NCBI GenBank assembly: GCA_964023205.1
Contig: OZ026839.1
Span: forward strand, 17,328,386 to 17,392,385
Origin: Lutraria lutraria
Lineage: Eukaryota; Mollusca; Bivalvia; Venerida; Mactridae
Length of the DNA: 64,000 nt
Direction: 5' to 3'
The position numbers and the translations under genes are program-made. The notes beneath the pieces are model-generated. The model was not told the DNA's origin, did no database searches, and worked only from the letters and a program-made list of their open reading frames with translations. Shown in pieces: positions 12,437 to 24,188 of this stretch (the first letter of the stretch is position 1; the number at the start of each line of letters is the position of its first letter).

Positions 12437-13805
12437 GTAGTGCTAAAATTAAATGAGTCAACTAAAAGATGTTTGCCATAAGGCCATCATCAAAAAATAT
12501 TTCTTTGGGGGTTACGCTGCCTACTTTCCAAAACAGACCCTATCCAACTTTTTTTATAACAAATAAATAATATTTTTCAGATGTTTTGGGTTCAACGTAA
12601 AAAAAAAATGTAAAAAAAATATTTCTGAAAATTCTCTAGGTAGGGTTATCCCAAACAAACATTTTTAAGGATTGCCAGAGCTTTGTTCATCTACTTTTCA
12701 ATCATGTTCTCAAAAGTACTTTTTTATTTTTTTTTAAATATATATATTTTTTTTATCATTATATACATGAAATAAAGCGAAAACCGAAGAAATTGGTCAA
12801 TTTATGTGTCACTGTCTCCTTTATAACATATGCAGGGTTTTGTACCTAGTTTTATAAACAAATCAAAATGATTTTTCTTCAAATAGAATATGCACATAAT
12901 ACAATTAAAGCGACTGATTATAAGTTGTTATGTTTTAGTACAAGTGTACCAACATTTAATTGAGCATGAAGCACAATATATACTTTAAATATTACATGTA
13001 TCTGTTTTGTGTTGTGTTGTGTGATTCGCCGCACTTTTTGTTACAAGAGAACCACTTGTTTTGTGCTGTGTGCACTGACTTCGTATCACTCACTTCCGAG
13101 CTATCTAAAATACTAAAAAGATGTGTCCTTTATATATTTTTATTTTCAAAATAATAAATAAAACACGCAAAGTCAAATTGAAGAGTGGCTTTACCACTGA
13201 AGGACACATCTTTAAATGAATCCCTGAAATGGGTTCGAAACAATGAAGAAACGTGATACAATAATGAATATAGTTCGTACCAAGGTAGTCAATCAAAGAT
13301 GGACACCGAAAAAATAAAAGGGCATTTGTTTGAAAACGTTAAAAATATCTGATAAGCTGGCGGTCATTTTTTACAACAATAAAACCATTGAGTTACTATT
13401 CTAAACATTAGATTATTTAAAAAAAAACATATTTACTGCACTAGCTGTCAGCGGCTAGAGAAATTCAATACAAAGATGCCTTAATTACACAATTAAAATC
13501 ACTAAAGTGTTTACCCTGTGGCGACAAAATGCTTTTGATGAATTGACTTTAACAAGAGCCACAAAATAACATGTAGAGAAAGAAAAATATCAAAATTACA
13601 TTTATTAAAATTACATAATTCTACCAATTATTATCTAAACTTGTTTAAGATTTTTTCCCCAAAAAACTTTCCGCATAAAATTTGTCCTAATTTACGTATA
13701 ATGACAGGAATTGACTTAATCGAAAAGTATTTGAATTTATTGTTCTTTTGGAATAACTTTTTAATGTTGATGCGATATCTTTAAACTTATCGATCCTTTT
13801 AACAG
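12437..13805. other. Intron 3, no gene seen
   Basis: AT-rich intronic sequence with poly-T/TA runs near 12718-12760. A short inverted pair (AGATGTGTCC at 13120, GGACACATCT at 13201) could form a loose hairpin. Nothing else was recognised. Confidence 0.45.
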
Positions 13806-13913
13806 AAAATACATGTGAGAACAGTGAGTGTGAACATATCTGTGTGAATACTATTAGTGGACCTGTTTGTTTGTGTTACGAAGGATATACACAGAGTGGT
13901 AACACTTGTACAG
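13806..13913 (+). CDS. LRP-like exon 4 (EGF-like domain 1)
   Basis: A symmetrical phase 1-1 exon encoding one EGF-like module with six cysteines (TCENSEC, HICV, VCLC, NTCT). This is the usual exon unit for EGF modules in LDLR-family genes. Confidence 0.92.
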
Positions 13914-14034
13914 GTACTTCTAATTATATACACCCTTCCTTAATGTATACATGCCGTTAACTTTCAATAGCTTCAACTCATCGGGACTTGTGAAATGGTT
14001 AGTGGAGTTCTAAACATCCGAAGGTACATAATAA

Positions 14035-14901
14035 TGGTCATACGATTGTAGTAGATAATGATCATTAGAAGGTAGTAGATAATGGTCATCAGAGGGTAGT
14101 AGATATTGATCATTAAAAGGTAATAGATAATGGTCATTAGAAGGTAGTAGATAATGATTATCAGAAGGTAAAAGATAATGGTCATACGATTGTAGTAGAT
14201 AATGGTCATTAGAAGGTAGTAGATAATGGTCATCAGAAGGTAGTAGATAATGGTCATCAGAAGGTAGTAGATAATGGTCATCAGAAGGTAGTAGATAATG
14301 GTCATTAGAAGGTAGTAGATAATGGTCATCAGAAGGTAGTAGATAATGATCATTAGAAGGTAGTAGATAATGGTCATTAGAAGGTAGAAGATAATGATTA
14401 TCAGAAGGTAGTAGATAATGATTATCAGAAGGTAGTAGATAATGGTCATCAGAAGGTAGTAGATAATGGTCATCAGAAGGTAGTAGATAATGGTCATCAG
14501 AAGGTAGTAGATAATGGTCATCAGAAGGTAGTAGATAATGGTCATCAGAAGGTAGAAGATAATGGTCATCAGAAGGTAGTAGATAATGGTCATCAGAAGG
14601 TAGTAGATAATGGTCATCAGAAGGTAGAAGATAATGGTCATCAGAAGGTAGTAGATAATGGTCATCAGAAGGTACCAGTAGATAATGGTCATCAGAAGGT
14701 AATAGATAATGGTTATACGAATGTAATAGATAATGGTCATCAGAAGGTAGTAGATAATGGTCATCAGAAGGTAATAGATAATGGTTATACGAATGTAGTA
14801 GATAATGGTCATCAGAAGGTAATAGATAATGGTTATACGAATGTAGTAGATAATGGTCATCAGAAGGTAGTAGATAATGGTCATCAGAAGGTAATAGATT
14901 A
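14035..14901. repeat. 24-bp minisatellite, about 36 copies
   Basis: Units of GGTAGTAGATAATGGTCATC with AGAA complete a 24-bp period. Variants carry TACGATTG/TACGAATG. The length being a multiple of three gives a spurious 303-codon minus-strand frame (Met-Thr-Ile-Ile-Tyr-Tyr repeats), which is rejected as a gene. It lies in intron 4, starting ~120 bp after the EGF exon. Confidence 0.95.
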
Positions 14902-15118
14902 TGTGTCTGAATTTTATACTTCGCCGGGTTTTTTTTTATTACATTATCACTTGATTAATTATTATAGAATTATTATCATTTCTATATTCATGCTGCTATA
15001 AAAAAGATTCAATTAATTGATATCAAACTCGCGTGTTTTCTCTTTTTCTCCTCATATCAGAATTATGTCTATCAAATTTAGAATCTATAAAAAAATCACA
15101 TTTATTTTTCTTTCACAG

Positions 15119-15265
15119 AGGATACTGGATCATACCACCGTGCATTTATCCAGTCAAATGCTACCCATGTATGTCTGATGGACGTACGAAAACTGCTAAG
15201 CAAACATGTGGATGTATTCAAATGTATTGTAAGCGATGGTACGGACATCAGACACATTGATGTTG
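15119..15265 (+). CDS. LRP-like exon 5 (propeller 2 start)
   Basis: Acceptor CTTTCACAG, phase 1-1. Encodes ~49 residues (HRAFIQSNATHVCLMDV and onward), the entry strand region of the second propeller. There is no YWTD motif in this exon, so it rests on splice sites, phase and position. Confidence 0.78.
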
Positions 15266-15468
15266 GTAAATATACCAGAGTATATAGCATACCATACACA
15301 TAAAGTCAAATCTCGATACGACATAAGTCTTAAGTTTCCAGGAAAATGTCGATGTAACGAGTATATCGTTTTAGTGATAACTTGTTTCAATGTATTCAGC
15401 CTTTGTGTCACTTTGAAGCCATACAGTCCGACAAAGCAGTACTCTGTCCTCTCCAGTATCACAACAGA

Positions 15469-15585
15469 CACTTGTTTAGATTACCCCACTCACCACGGTC
15501 GCTCTTATGACTATCAATACATATAAATACTAGTCTTAACAGCGACCGTGGTGGGTGGGGTAATTTTTTCTAAACAAGTGTCTGT
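15469..15585. repeat. Long near-perfect hairpin
   Basis: Arms of about 45 bases (15469-15516 and 15541-15585) are reverse complements, around a ~25-base spacer. They contain CACCACGGTCGCT and AGCGACCGTGGTG. This is probably a small foldback element or palindromic scar. It lies in intron 5. Confidence 0.7.
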
Positions 15586-15639
15586 GTTTTAGAGCACACA
15601 TTCTGTGTAGGCTTTCTGTTCCCAGGTGTAACGTGTTAA

Positions 15640-17850
15640 GATAAAGTTCAAGTTCAAACTTTATTTATTGTCGGAATTGTATATAAACATGTTAAACATT
15701 AGCTATGAATAGCTATTTACCGACACAAAAATATGAGTTTGATAAGAATACAGATAAAACAAATATATAACAGTAAATCGTATGTCAAAAACAAAATAAT
15801 ATGTCTTTACAGTCATACACATAGAAAGCATAGATTATAGCAGTTAGACACAACATTACAATAAAAGCACACCGCAGGAATAACAAGTAAAAAGAACAGT
15901 AGTCATTTAAAATACACAACATATACTAGACATAAAACATAGATTAAAAAATCCTCAATACAATAGATGTTCACAAAAAAGGCTAATAAAGCTAAAACTG
16001 TAAGATAAGCAGAAGGACAACATAGCTAAAACAAACAAACATTTGCACAAAGTGGTGACGTAAACAAGCAGAATTGAAGCATATTGCTATAAGCACGAGG
16101 CAAAGGCACGTCTTTCTCCGTCCCAGGACTGTAGCATAGTTTTAAATTGAGAGGAGTTGAGGTTACGATCACGGAAATGTTGCGGTAAAGAATTCCACAA
16201 GCTTGCCGCCCATAACGAAAAGAGTTGAGCCCATGTCTAGTGGTCCTCACCTTCGGTACATATATGCAAGATTTGTGTACCTAAAAAAATATTAAGAAGA
16301 AGCATTTTTAACACAAGATCCTGAAGGTATTGAGGACCTACTTATTAAGAATTTTAAATGTCTCAAGAGACATGTGTCGTAATCGTCTGTCCCTTAGCGT
16401 GGGCATTTTAGACAGCTCTAGTAGATGACTGTAGGACGAAGTATAATCATTGTAAATAAACCGTATAGCTCTTTCTTGGATCTTTTCAAATCTTTTTTGT
16501 TTGAAAAACACCACAGAAATGCCAGGTTAAAGGACAAAAGGTAAAATTTGAAAGAATAAAAGAATGATATACATTCAATCTGCCGAGTTTACATAGATAT
16601 TTACCAATGCGTTTTAAGGCATTAAGTTGTCTCGAATCTTTCTTGCACATATCAGAAACGTGATTATCAAACTTTAATTGGAAATCAAGTGTTACACCAA
16701 GGAGCTTAACAGAATCATCAGGAGAAATTAAAGTCCCATTTAAACAAAAGGATATATCTTGTTCTTTGGTTTTCTTACCTATGCATAATAGGTTGGAATT
16801 TGTCAGGGTTGGCTTGCATCTGATTGTCAGAAAACCACTGTATAAGTGACAAGCTATCAGATTCTAATGTATTCTTAACTACATCAATATTAGAGTGACA
16901 AATAGACAGAGTGTTATCATCAGCATAATTATAAAGACTACTATCTTGAATAAACTCAAAGATGTCATTGATAAAAATATTAAATAAAACCGGGCCTAAA
17001 ATAGATCTCTGAGGGACACCTTTGTAAAAGCATTTGAGACCACTGATAAAACCACCTACTTTAACACATTGTTTTCTATTTAGCAGATAATTCTCGAGTA
17101 GGTCCAAGGCTGACTTTGAGACACCGTAAAATGTTAATTTTAATAGCAATAAATCACGCGGCAGACAGTCAAAAACCTTCGAGAGATCCATTAAAATAGC
17201 TGCAATGAATAAATTATCATCCAGTGCCTTTTTCCAGTCTTCAACTACCTTAAGTAAAGTGCTTTGACATACATACCCTAGACGAAAAGCAGATAAAAGC
17301 TTGTTAAAATGATTGTCAAAAAATTCGGACAATTGGCTATTAATACATCTCTCAAATATTTTTGAAAGTACAGGTAGAAGGCTCACCGGACGGTAATTGC
17401 ATTTATACATTATTTATACTTTTTTTTCTTATGTAATGGAACAACTTGAGCAATTTTCAAAGAATCAGAAAAAAACTGATCCGGCTATAGACTTATTTAC
17501 TAGTGCTGTAAGCGGCCTAATAATGGCTGGTTTAGCAAGTTTTATAACCTTAGGTGAAATTCCGTCATGACCTGTAGCCTTCTTAACACCCAACTTATTT
17601 ATTTGTTTCTCTACAAATTGTTCATCAAAAGGTTTAAAAACAAAAGGAATGTCTGAAATATTTTAGACTTGCTTTTAACAATACTGGATGTTCTTCGTTA
17701 ACACAGATTGAATCACTCACTATATCTTTGGCAACATCAACAAAATAATCATTAAAAACAGTACATTGTTTGTAAGAACATCATTTTCAAATAGTACAGT
17801 ATTTTTATGAGTATTGCATTATTTAGATTTTTTTTATTGTGGGCCAGAAA
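15640..17850 (-). pseudogene. 5'-truncated LINE (CR1/jockey-like RT), degenerate
   Basis: The minus-strand frame 16775-17410 retains RT blocks: NYRPVSLLPVLSKIFERC, LMDLSKVFDCLPRDLLL, GVPQRSILGPVLFNIFIND and the catalytic YADD. Weaker fragments continue upstream to ~17800. Downstream fragments (ERAIRFIYND near 16450, HGLNSFRYGRQA near 16220) represent the C-terminal part. Frameshifts and stops show it is dead. It lies in intron 5. Confidence 0.85.
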
Positions 17851-17970
17851 TCACCTGCTTTGCAGTCACTAGTGCATCTTGTAAGTATTTGTATATAATG
17901 ATGTAACGCGGACATATTCAAGACTAATGATGTTTCCATAATCGAAATCATTTTTGTTTTATTTTTTTAG

Positions 17971-18081
17971 AAACGGCCTCAAGGAATTTAATCATGGCGG
18001 ACGGAGATACAATATACAGTACGAATATAGATGGAACAAATGTGAAAAATAAAATTCTTACGGCGACATCTAAAATAACAG
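17971..18081 (+). CDS. LRP-like exon 6 (propeller 2)
   Basis: Acceptor ATTTTTTTAG, phase 1-1. Encodes ~37 residues including LIMADGDTIYSTNIDGTNV, a blade strand pattern with the NIDGT turn typical of YWTD repeats. Confidence 0.82.
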
Positions 18082-18515
18082 GTAGTTTTACGAAACTTCT
18101 TGTATTCTTGTAATACTCTGAAATTATTGGAAGACCATTAGATTATTGAAATGTGCGCAATGTATGAGTAACAGGGATGTTAAAGGTCAAATAAGAACGG
18201 AAGCACAATGTGTCGTGCTTTTAGTTCAGTGGAGTTCGATACGTACTAAAGAAATATAACATGTTATGTTGAGTCTGTATACTGGTGTATGTTCTCAGTG
18301 CATCCTTATATGGATTTCTTAGTAAGTCATAACTGAAGAGTTATTCATCGTTAGCAGCAGAAAATAAAAGTGATGCTATCATGATACTAACATACAATAT
18401 TATTTCATTAGTTTATTCTCCACAGGAAGAAAAAGTACATGGTTCAAACTAGAATATCTAAATGATTAGTTCAAGGTGAATCAGAAATAATCAGTTAGTT
18501 TAATATACTTCCTAG

Positions 18516-18666
18516 GTTTGGCTGTAGACTGGCGAGATAGTAATATCTACTGGACAAATGATGAAGGCGTTCATCTTGTGACACAAACAAGTCCTCAAAC
18601 AAGTTATGTATTGATTGAGAACAGCATAACAAGTCCACATGATCTGATTGTTGTACCGTTTCAAAA
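18516..18666 (+). CDS. LRP-like exon 7 (propeller 2)
   Basis: Acceptor ACTTCCTAG, phase 1 in, phase 2 out (AA|GTAAGT). Encodes GLAVDWRDSNIYWTNDEG, a canonical LDLR class B blade. Confidence 0.92.
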
Positions 18667-19207
18667 GTAAGTTTTTCGGAATAAGATGCGTCTATGAAGT
18701 CATTAAACGTGTATCTGCATACATGCATTTTACGTTTATCTGTATACATGCATTTTAGGTACGACCATTTTGTAAGTTAGATCATCAATAAAGAAAATAC
18801 AGTGCAGGTCTTAAGCAATACCTTTTGAGAGAAGCAAAACCATGTTATTGTTGAGAGGTTGTTGCTGTACAGATGTCAAATTGGCTTTTAAATCGTACAA
18901 TGGGACAATCATGTTGTTGCTGAAGGGAGGTTATTGCTAAAGAGATTGTCGCTCTAGAGAGGTTGTACGGTACAATAAAATGCTGTTTACCATAATCATG
19001 TGAAATGGTTACATATTTTGATGAGTTACTTGCTGTGTGTATATCGCTTAGGTTCAACGTCCAGTATATACTCACCATGCAAATACACGACTGTCTTATA
19101 CTTATCTCACATCTAAGTCGCCAAAAAACGAACGTTCATTGTTACTTCAATTCATGATGTCAAGTAGTTATAAAATAAATTTATATTACGAGTATATTAT
19201 ATTTCAG

Positions 19208-19348
19208 TTTGATGTTTTGGATTTCTGGTACAAGTGGAAATTACAAGATAGAGAAAGCTGGACTAGATGGGTCCAGTAGAGTAACCATAGTAACCAGTGG
19301 TTCTATTATCAGTCCTGTATCACTTACTATTGATAGGGATACCGAACT
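19208..19348 (+). CDS. LRP-like exon 8 (propeller 2), last exon before the 29-kb intron
   Basis: Acceptor TATATTTCAG, phase 2-2, donor CT|GTAAGT. Encodes LMFWISGTSGNYKIEKAGLD and a following strand ending in IDRDTEL. The next exon in phase lies at 48406, beyond the nested transposable elements. Confidence 0.9.
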
Positions 19349-21184
19349 GTAAGTACATGTAAATTGGTGTGCAACCAATGTTGATAAAGCATATTAACTA
19401 AACCTGTAATGATATATCCCGGTACAACCTATTTTCGAACACTTAAGCTTGTTTTGGCCAAATTTCAAGGGAAAAGATGCTCGAAAATCATTCTTGCATA
19501 TTGTTCCTCATGTTAAACGTTACACGTCGTAAGGTTAAATTTTAAAAAAATACTTTATAAAACTTTAAATTATGTAAACATAAAGTGATGACCTACTTAC
19601 CGTATTCCCGGAAAATTTTAACCATTTTTCGAACATAAGGTTAAACACCACTAAATATGTTGTCCAAGGAATATCAGGGGTACCAAAAGTCTTAAAAAGT
19701 TTCGTAAGTCTGTTAAATAAGTTTTCTTTTTAAAAAAAAACAAACATTAACTGTCATAACATATTTACAATACAACACCTTTGTAAGTCTACTACTCATG
19801 GGTACACATGAGGCAGTAGAAAGGGTCTCCTCTTCTGAGAACCCTTACAGGGGTGCAAAATGATAAATGCACGCACTAGTAACATACTTATACAGTACCA
19901 GATATGGAGCGGCTGGCCAGTTAATAAGTTATATTCAGTGTTTATCATTTGGTACACTATTCCAGCTTCTAAATGTTTGTAAAGCGAATATCGCCAGTTT
20001 AATAACAATATCAATGTTAAATTATATCTTTACTTACTGAACATGCTTTGAAATGTCTAAATGGTCGCTAATAGAGTAGAAGGTTCTAATATCTCAAAAT
20101 GAAGGTATAATGTGTACTGTTTGATGATATGCTCCAACAAATTCTATTTTCAAAGTGGCCATCATTGTAATGTTATTAATCAAGTGATTTCACATTGTCT
20201 GTGGTATTGGCCAATACGACTGTCCGAGTCCGAATAACAAAGCCAATATGAAATCACTTGATGAATGAGAATTTGATTAATTAGCTGTATAATATTGTAT
20301 GCTTTATAACTATGATAGGGGACACCAATCAATAAAGCAAACTGCTTTCAGATAATTATTAAACTAGCTCCTGGCGGTCTGAGTCGGTGCCTTTTTACAA
20401 AATGGCGACTATGTCTAGTATCAATTTTCGTATTGGCCCCACAGGTAACTGTATCATGAATAGATTAAAAGTTCACGAGTTATGCCACAAAATGTAAATC
20501 AATGCTTCGGGACGATCACTGAGGTGATTTTGACATCCACTAAATTTACATAAAAAAGACGATATTTAGTCTTAACCGTTGTGTACAAACATAATGAACA
20601 ACTACACTTAGAAAACACAACTGTTGGAACACATTTTCCCCCATGACAATTGGTAAATTCGTTACATGTGAATGTTTAAGCAATAAACAAACGTTCGGCT
20701 TTAATTTTTATCTCCGATAGACTCCATTTTGGTTCATATGACGCGCGTGCTATCCAGTTTGTGAAAACGATTTTCATTGGCCGATTTCAAAGGGGTTTTC
20801 CCAGGTGAAATGACGTATGTACAATAATTTGGTTCCCGGCCAATGAAAACCAACGTTACAAAATACACTGGGATTTCTCTAGAGTCATCGACAGAATGAA
20901 GTTTTTACGTTGATATTTAGATAAAATCGAAATTTAAACGTTGAATTACATGTTATGGAGGTAAAACAATGTAAATAAATAAAGCTTTCAATGCAGGAAT
21001 ATGTTTTTGTTCAATTACGGCCGTAAAAAAATTATTCATTTGCATGAATTCACCGGAATCCTTGATGAAATTGAAAAAGTCACCTCAGCGATCGTCCAGA
21101 GAATTTTCGTTGAAATATACCTTGTTAACATATTAATAATTTTTTTTTCATATTTTTATAATCTATTCATGATACAGTTACCTT

Positions 21185-21300
21185 TGATTGGCCCTCCATC
21201 TCAGCCAATCAAAATGCTTGAATATCGTATTGGCCCTCAATCTCAGCCAATCAAAATGCTTTAATCTCGTATTGGCTCAGTTTCTCGTATTGGCCCTGGT
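21185..21300. repeat. Short tandem GCCAATCAAAATGCTT repeat
   Basis: The phrase TTGGCCCTC-ATCTCAGCCAATC with AAAATGCTT recurs twice, and a third partial copy follows. No function is evident. Confidence 0.6.
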
Positions 21301-21602
21301 TTAACTGAAACTGTTTTATTTAATTAAACGCCTATTTCTATATCACATATTCAATGACATTGTAAAAAGACATACAGCACATGTATAAGACAGGATATAT
21401 AAAATTTACATGCACATAAGTAATGCATATAAAAAAGTATAAGATAGTAATAAAACAAAATAAAAATCAGCAATTTAAATGTTCGGCTTCTTAAAAGCAT
21501 AAAACACGCTTAAACTCGTAATAGTTTTAAAATCCTATACAACTCATTTATATAATACTAACATAAAAATACAATATGGCATCTGACTTTCATAAAAAAT
21601 TT

Positions 21603-22380
21603 TGTTGTTCGGTACGAACACGAAGTTAAGACCATTTATCAACACTCGGTCGGTTTGATTTTTTCCTACATACCGAAAAGCTATCATTAACCTTCCGCTT
21701 GCGAACATAGTTCCAATTTTTCAATTCAATAACATATTCAAATAGTGCGTGCATTCAAGTCAAAATCAGATGGCTTAGCAAAATCGTAAACGAGTAATAT
21801 AAAACCGTCGTAAAAAATCTAAACAATCCTTTACCTCGGATTACTACAATATTTACTATCAGTACGCCATAATCCACGTGCTGTATATGCCGCAGTAATA
21901 GTCTGGCTCCTAGCTTCAACTGTGAACATTAAGAAGTCATCATTGAATTCATGGACGACGATGCGATGATAACTGAGTTAACCAGATATCTAAAAAAGTT
22001 TTGATCGATTTATCTAATGCTGACAACTTTTTGTAACTTTTGTCTTCATGTATGAGATATTACATTCTTCATAAGTTGAGTATACAAAGGGGCAGGTAAT
22101 GACTATATATTAGTATGCTAATTGACGAATTACTTTTTGTGATCAGATGGGGAAACATAAATCAGAATGGAACATGGAACGGGAACAGCTTTAATAATTG
22201 ATTGGCGAGTGTAGAAAAGCGTTGTACTTTGTATCAAAATTCATGCGCGCCGAGCAAGTGAAGGCTGTGGAAAGCTGAACCAATGCTTAGAAACTCAGCC
22301 CAATACCTCTCCCTACAAAGAAATTCAACTTTTCACTTCTTTGTAGTTCCGAGCAACAACAGAACATTCAGAGCTTTAAT
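21603..22380. repeat. Dispersed ~780-bp repeat, copy 1 (MITE-like)
   Basis: Begins TTGTTGTTCGGTACGAAC and ends near GTAGTTCCGAGCAACAAC, so the ends are roughly inverted. It is colinear with 60687-61485 over its whole length at moderate divergence. No coding potential. Confidence 0.75.
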
Positions 22381-23199
22381 TCAAAACAGAGATTAAAAAT
22401 CTCTGAAATAATAGGTTTTTACATTTTTCTTAAATACATCCAAGGAAGATAACTGTTTTATGAACGATGGCAATTAGTTACATAGAGTTGGTCCCACAGT
22501 ACTAAAACTTAGGTCGTTAAAGGTTTTTTCTTTTGTTAAAAGGGACGACAAAGCAATATTCTGCACTGTCACAGGATCTCAAACTAGACTTTTTTGAAAT
22601 TGGTTTGTTTAAGAGTTTAGTTAGGTATAGAGCAGCTTTGCCGACAAAACAGTTATACATGGTACACAGAATTCTTAAATCAGATTAAACAGAGATGCCT
22701 TGGAACTATCATATTTTCCACGAGGTAAAACAGGTTTAGCGCACATATTCTGTATTCTTTGCATTTTCTATATGTCAATTTCTTAAACAATAAGGCATTA
22801 TAATAATCTAAATGAGAGATCATTAATGACAGAACAGGATTTTCGTAGCGTCCTCGGTCTGATATTAACAGTTATTCTTGATTCTAAGATAGTTTAACAT
22901 GGCAGTTTTACACTTTGTTTAAACATGTGTTGTAAATTTAAGTAATTCGGCTAAGTATGTCTGATAGTACTGACAGACTGAATTTTATCACCCGCGACGT
23001 CAATTTCTTAGGTACAACAATTGTTAAGTTGTGCCTTCCTACCAAACAGTATGAATTCTGTTTTAGTTGTGTTCATTTTGAGTTTATTGGCAGTTATCCA
23101 GTCATTGATGGTAAGAGCATATTCTTCTCGTTGTTTTATTGCACTATGTTTATTTGTCACTGAGGTTGGTCGAAAGCGTTCACTAGCAATATGATCGTC
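22380..23199 (-). pseudogene. LINE RT fragment, 3' half of the copy split by the Polinton
   Basis: On the minus strand, immediately inside the Polinton target site, the frame reads DDHIASERFRPTS and later INDWITANKLKMNTTKTEF. This is the region just after the RT catalytic motif. Further on a DLSFSTVGPTLW-like C-terminal block appears near 22480-22520. It continues the fragment at 40487-43000. Confidence 0.82.
23194..23199. repeat. Target-site duplication, left (ATCGTC)
   Basis: The 6-bp sequence immediately outside the left TIR is identical to 40487-40492. Six-bp duplications are the rule for Polinton/Maverick integrases. Confidence 0.95.
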
Positions 23200-23458
23200 A
23201 GTAGTGTATGGCGGTACCCTGGGACCCGGGTCATATAGAATATAGAGGGAGTGGGTCCCCAAAGTAAACAAAATTGTGACAAATTAGGACAAATTGGAAA
23301 TCAATGTTGTACCCCAAAATAGTATGAATTTAATTTTCGGAAACTTCTGGGACCATTGTTTTGTGTGTGTATAGACTGAGACAATGAGAGAATTTTCTTT
23401 CGAAAAGACATGGTGGCCCTGAAAAGGGCCGTTGGTGGTCCTGAAAAGGACCGTTGGT
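23200..23458 (+). repeat. Polinton left TIR (259 bp)
   Basis: It is the reverse complement of 40228-40486 with two mismatches (in GAATTTAATT and in AGACTGAGAC). It starts AGTAGTGTATGG. The inner end contains tandem histone-type stem-loops and a GAAAGAA block that serve the outward-facing gene next to it. Confidence 0.96.
23391..23452 (-). promoter_or_regulatory. Tandem histone-type 3' stem-loops plus HDE-like block (left TIR)
   Basis: Read on the minus strand, 13 nt after the stop of the gene ending at 23465: GGTCCTTTTCAGGACC (23452-23437), then GGCCCTTTTCAGGGCC (23430-23415). Each is a 6-bp stem with a UUUC loop, flanked by CAAC and ACCA. After 12 nt comes CGAAAGAAAATT (23402-23391). Stem, loop and flanks match the metazoan histone mRNA 3' stem-loop bound by SLBP. 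The purine block sits where the U7 snRNA target (HDE) lies in histone pre-mRNAs. Function is inferred. Confidence 0.8.
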
Positions 23459-23464
23459 GGTTTT

Positions 23465-23938
23465 TTAAACCGTGTTTGCTGACTGATCTGGTTGGGTACA
23501 TAGTTCGCATTGGCAGTCTGGTGGGGGATAGCAGAGCCTGCATGTTGAATCCCCACAGGACCATTCCTGTTCTGGTACTGGTGGTTGTTCCGTGTACTCA
23601 ACTTGAGCGGTAGTGATGATACGCCAATGCTCTTCTTCTTGTTGTTGTTCCCGTTGTCTATTCACCGTTCGTTCCCGAGCATCTCGCTGCCTTTCTCTGA
23701 CTTGATCTCGAAATTGAGATAATTCTTCTCTATGATGAAATCGATTGGTTTCAATGGTATTCAAAGTCTCACCAATGAATTGAAGATCACGTTCCCTTTT
23801 TCTAACAATGCTAGCCGCTAAGCGACTGATTGAACGCCATACCCTGCTCTGTTTTTCAGTCAGTTGTTTTGCTGTTTTGAGTTCATTGAATAAAGCCTCC
23901 ATCTTGAGTGTTTGAGTTCTCAGAATGAAATGAGGCAT
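23465..23938 (-). CDS. Coiled-coil, Cys-rich Polinton protein (left terminal gene)
   Basis: 157 residues if started at the first ATG (23938). The open frame extends upstream to 24043, but only a GTG is available there. Residues ~5-105 are rich in Glu/Arg/Gln with a heptad-like pattern, so a coiled coil is likely. The C-terminus has clustered cysteines (C-x4-C-x2-C-x5-C-x-C-x2-C), a possible zinc site. It is the outermost gene on the left and is transcribed toward the TIR. It is followed by histone-type stem-loops rather than AATAAA, and two CRE sites lie upstream. No family was recognised. Confidence 0.75.
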   Translation of the reverse strand: MPHFILRTQTLKMEALFNELKTAKQLTEKQSRVWRSISRLAASIVRKRERDLQFIGETLNTIETNRFHHREELSQFRDQVRERQRDARERTVNRQREQQQEEEHWRIITTAQVEYTEQPPVPEQEWSCGDSTCRLCYPPPDCQCELCTQPDQSANTV

Positions 23939-23994
23939 TGTATTGTAAGACGGAGTATTTTTCTGTTGAAGCGCCGCCCACTCTCGTGGTTGGA

Positions 23995-24042
23995 TGACGT
24001 CATATTGCTTGGATGACGTCACCCTAGGGTTGGATGGCGTCA
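23995..24042 (-). promoter_or_regulatory. CRE/ATF-type promoter repeats
   Basis: Two perfect palindromic TGACGTCA sites (23995-24002, 24014-24021) and a degenerate TGGCGTCA (24035-24042) occur in a ~20-bp repeat beginning TTGGATG. A CCAAT lies just upstream at 24046-24050. They precede the left terminal gene's ATG by ~60-110 nt. Binding by CREB/ATF/AP-1 factors is inferred from the motif. Confidence 0.6.
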
Positions 24043-24129
24043 CGCGCCAATGTACCGCACAGACATGTGCTTGATTTTTATGAACTTAGAAAAAAGATAA
24101 CAGACACCTAGTTTCAGTTTTTCTAAACT

Positions 24130-24135
24130 TTTATT
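24130..24135 (-). terminator. Poly(A) signal AATAAA for the capsid/protease transcript(s)
   Basis: Minus-strand AATAAA lies ~55 nt after the protease stop codon. It is the only canonical signal seen after the long run of closely packed genes from the ATPase to the protease, so those transcripts may share this 3' end. Confidence 0.65.
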
Positions 24136-24188
24136 TTTGTAACAAGAAACAAGAAACTACATGAAACTACATGAAACAGTAACATTGT

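Noticed and set aside
13973..14884. 303-codon minus-strand frame of Met-Thr-Ile-Ile-Tyr-Tyr repeats
   Set aside because: Translation of a 24-bp intronic minisatellite with no non-repeat coding sequence.
16775..17410. Functional reverse transcriptase gene
   Set aside because: The RT core is 5'-truncated and flanked by frameshifted and stop-interrupted pieces. It is a dead LINE copy in an intron.
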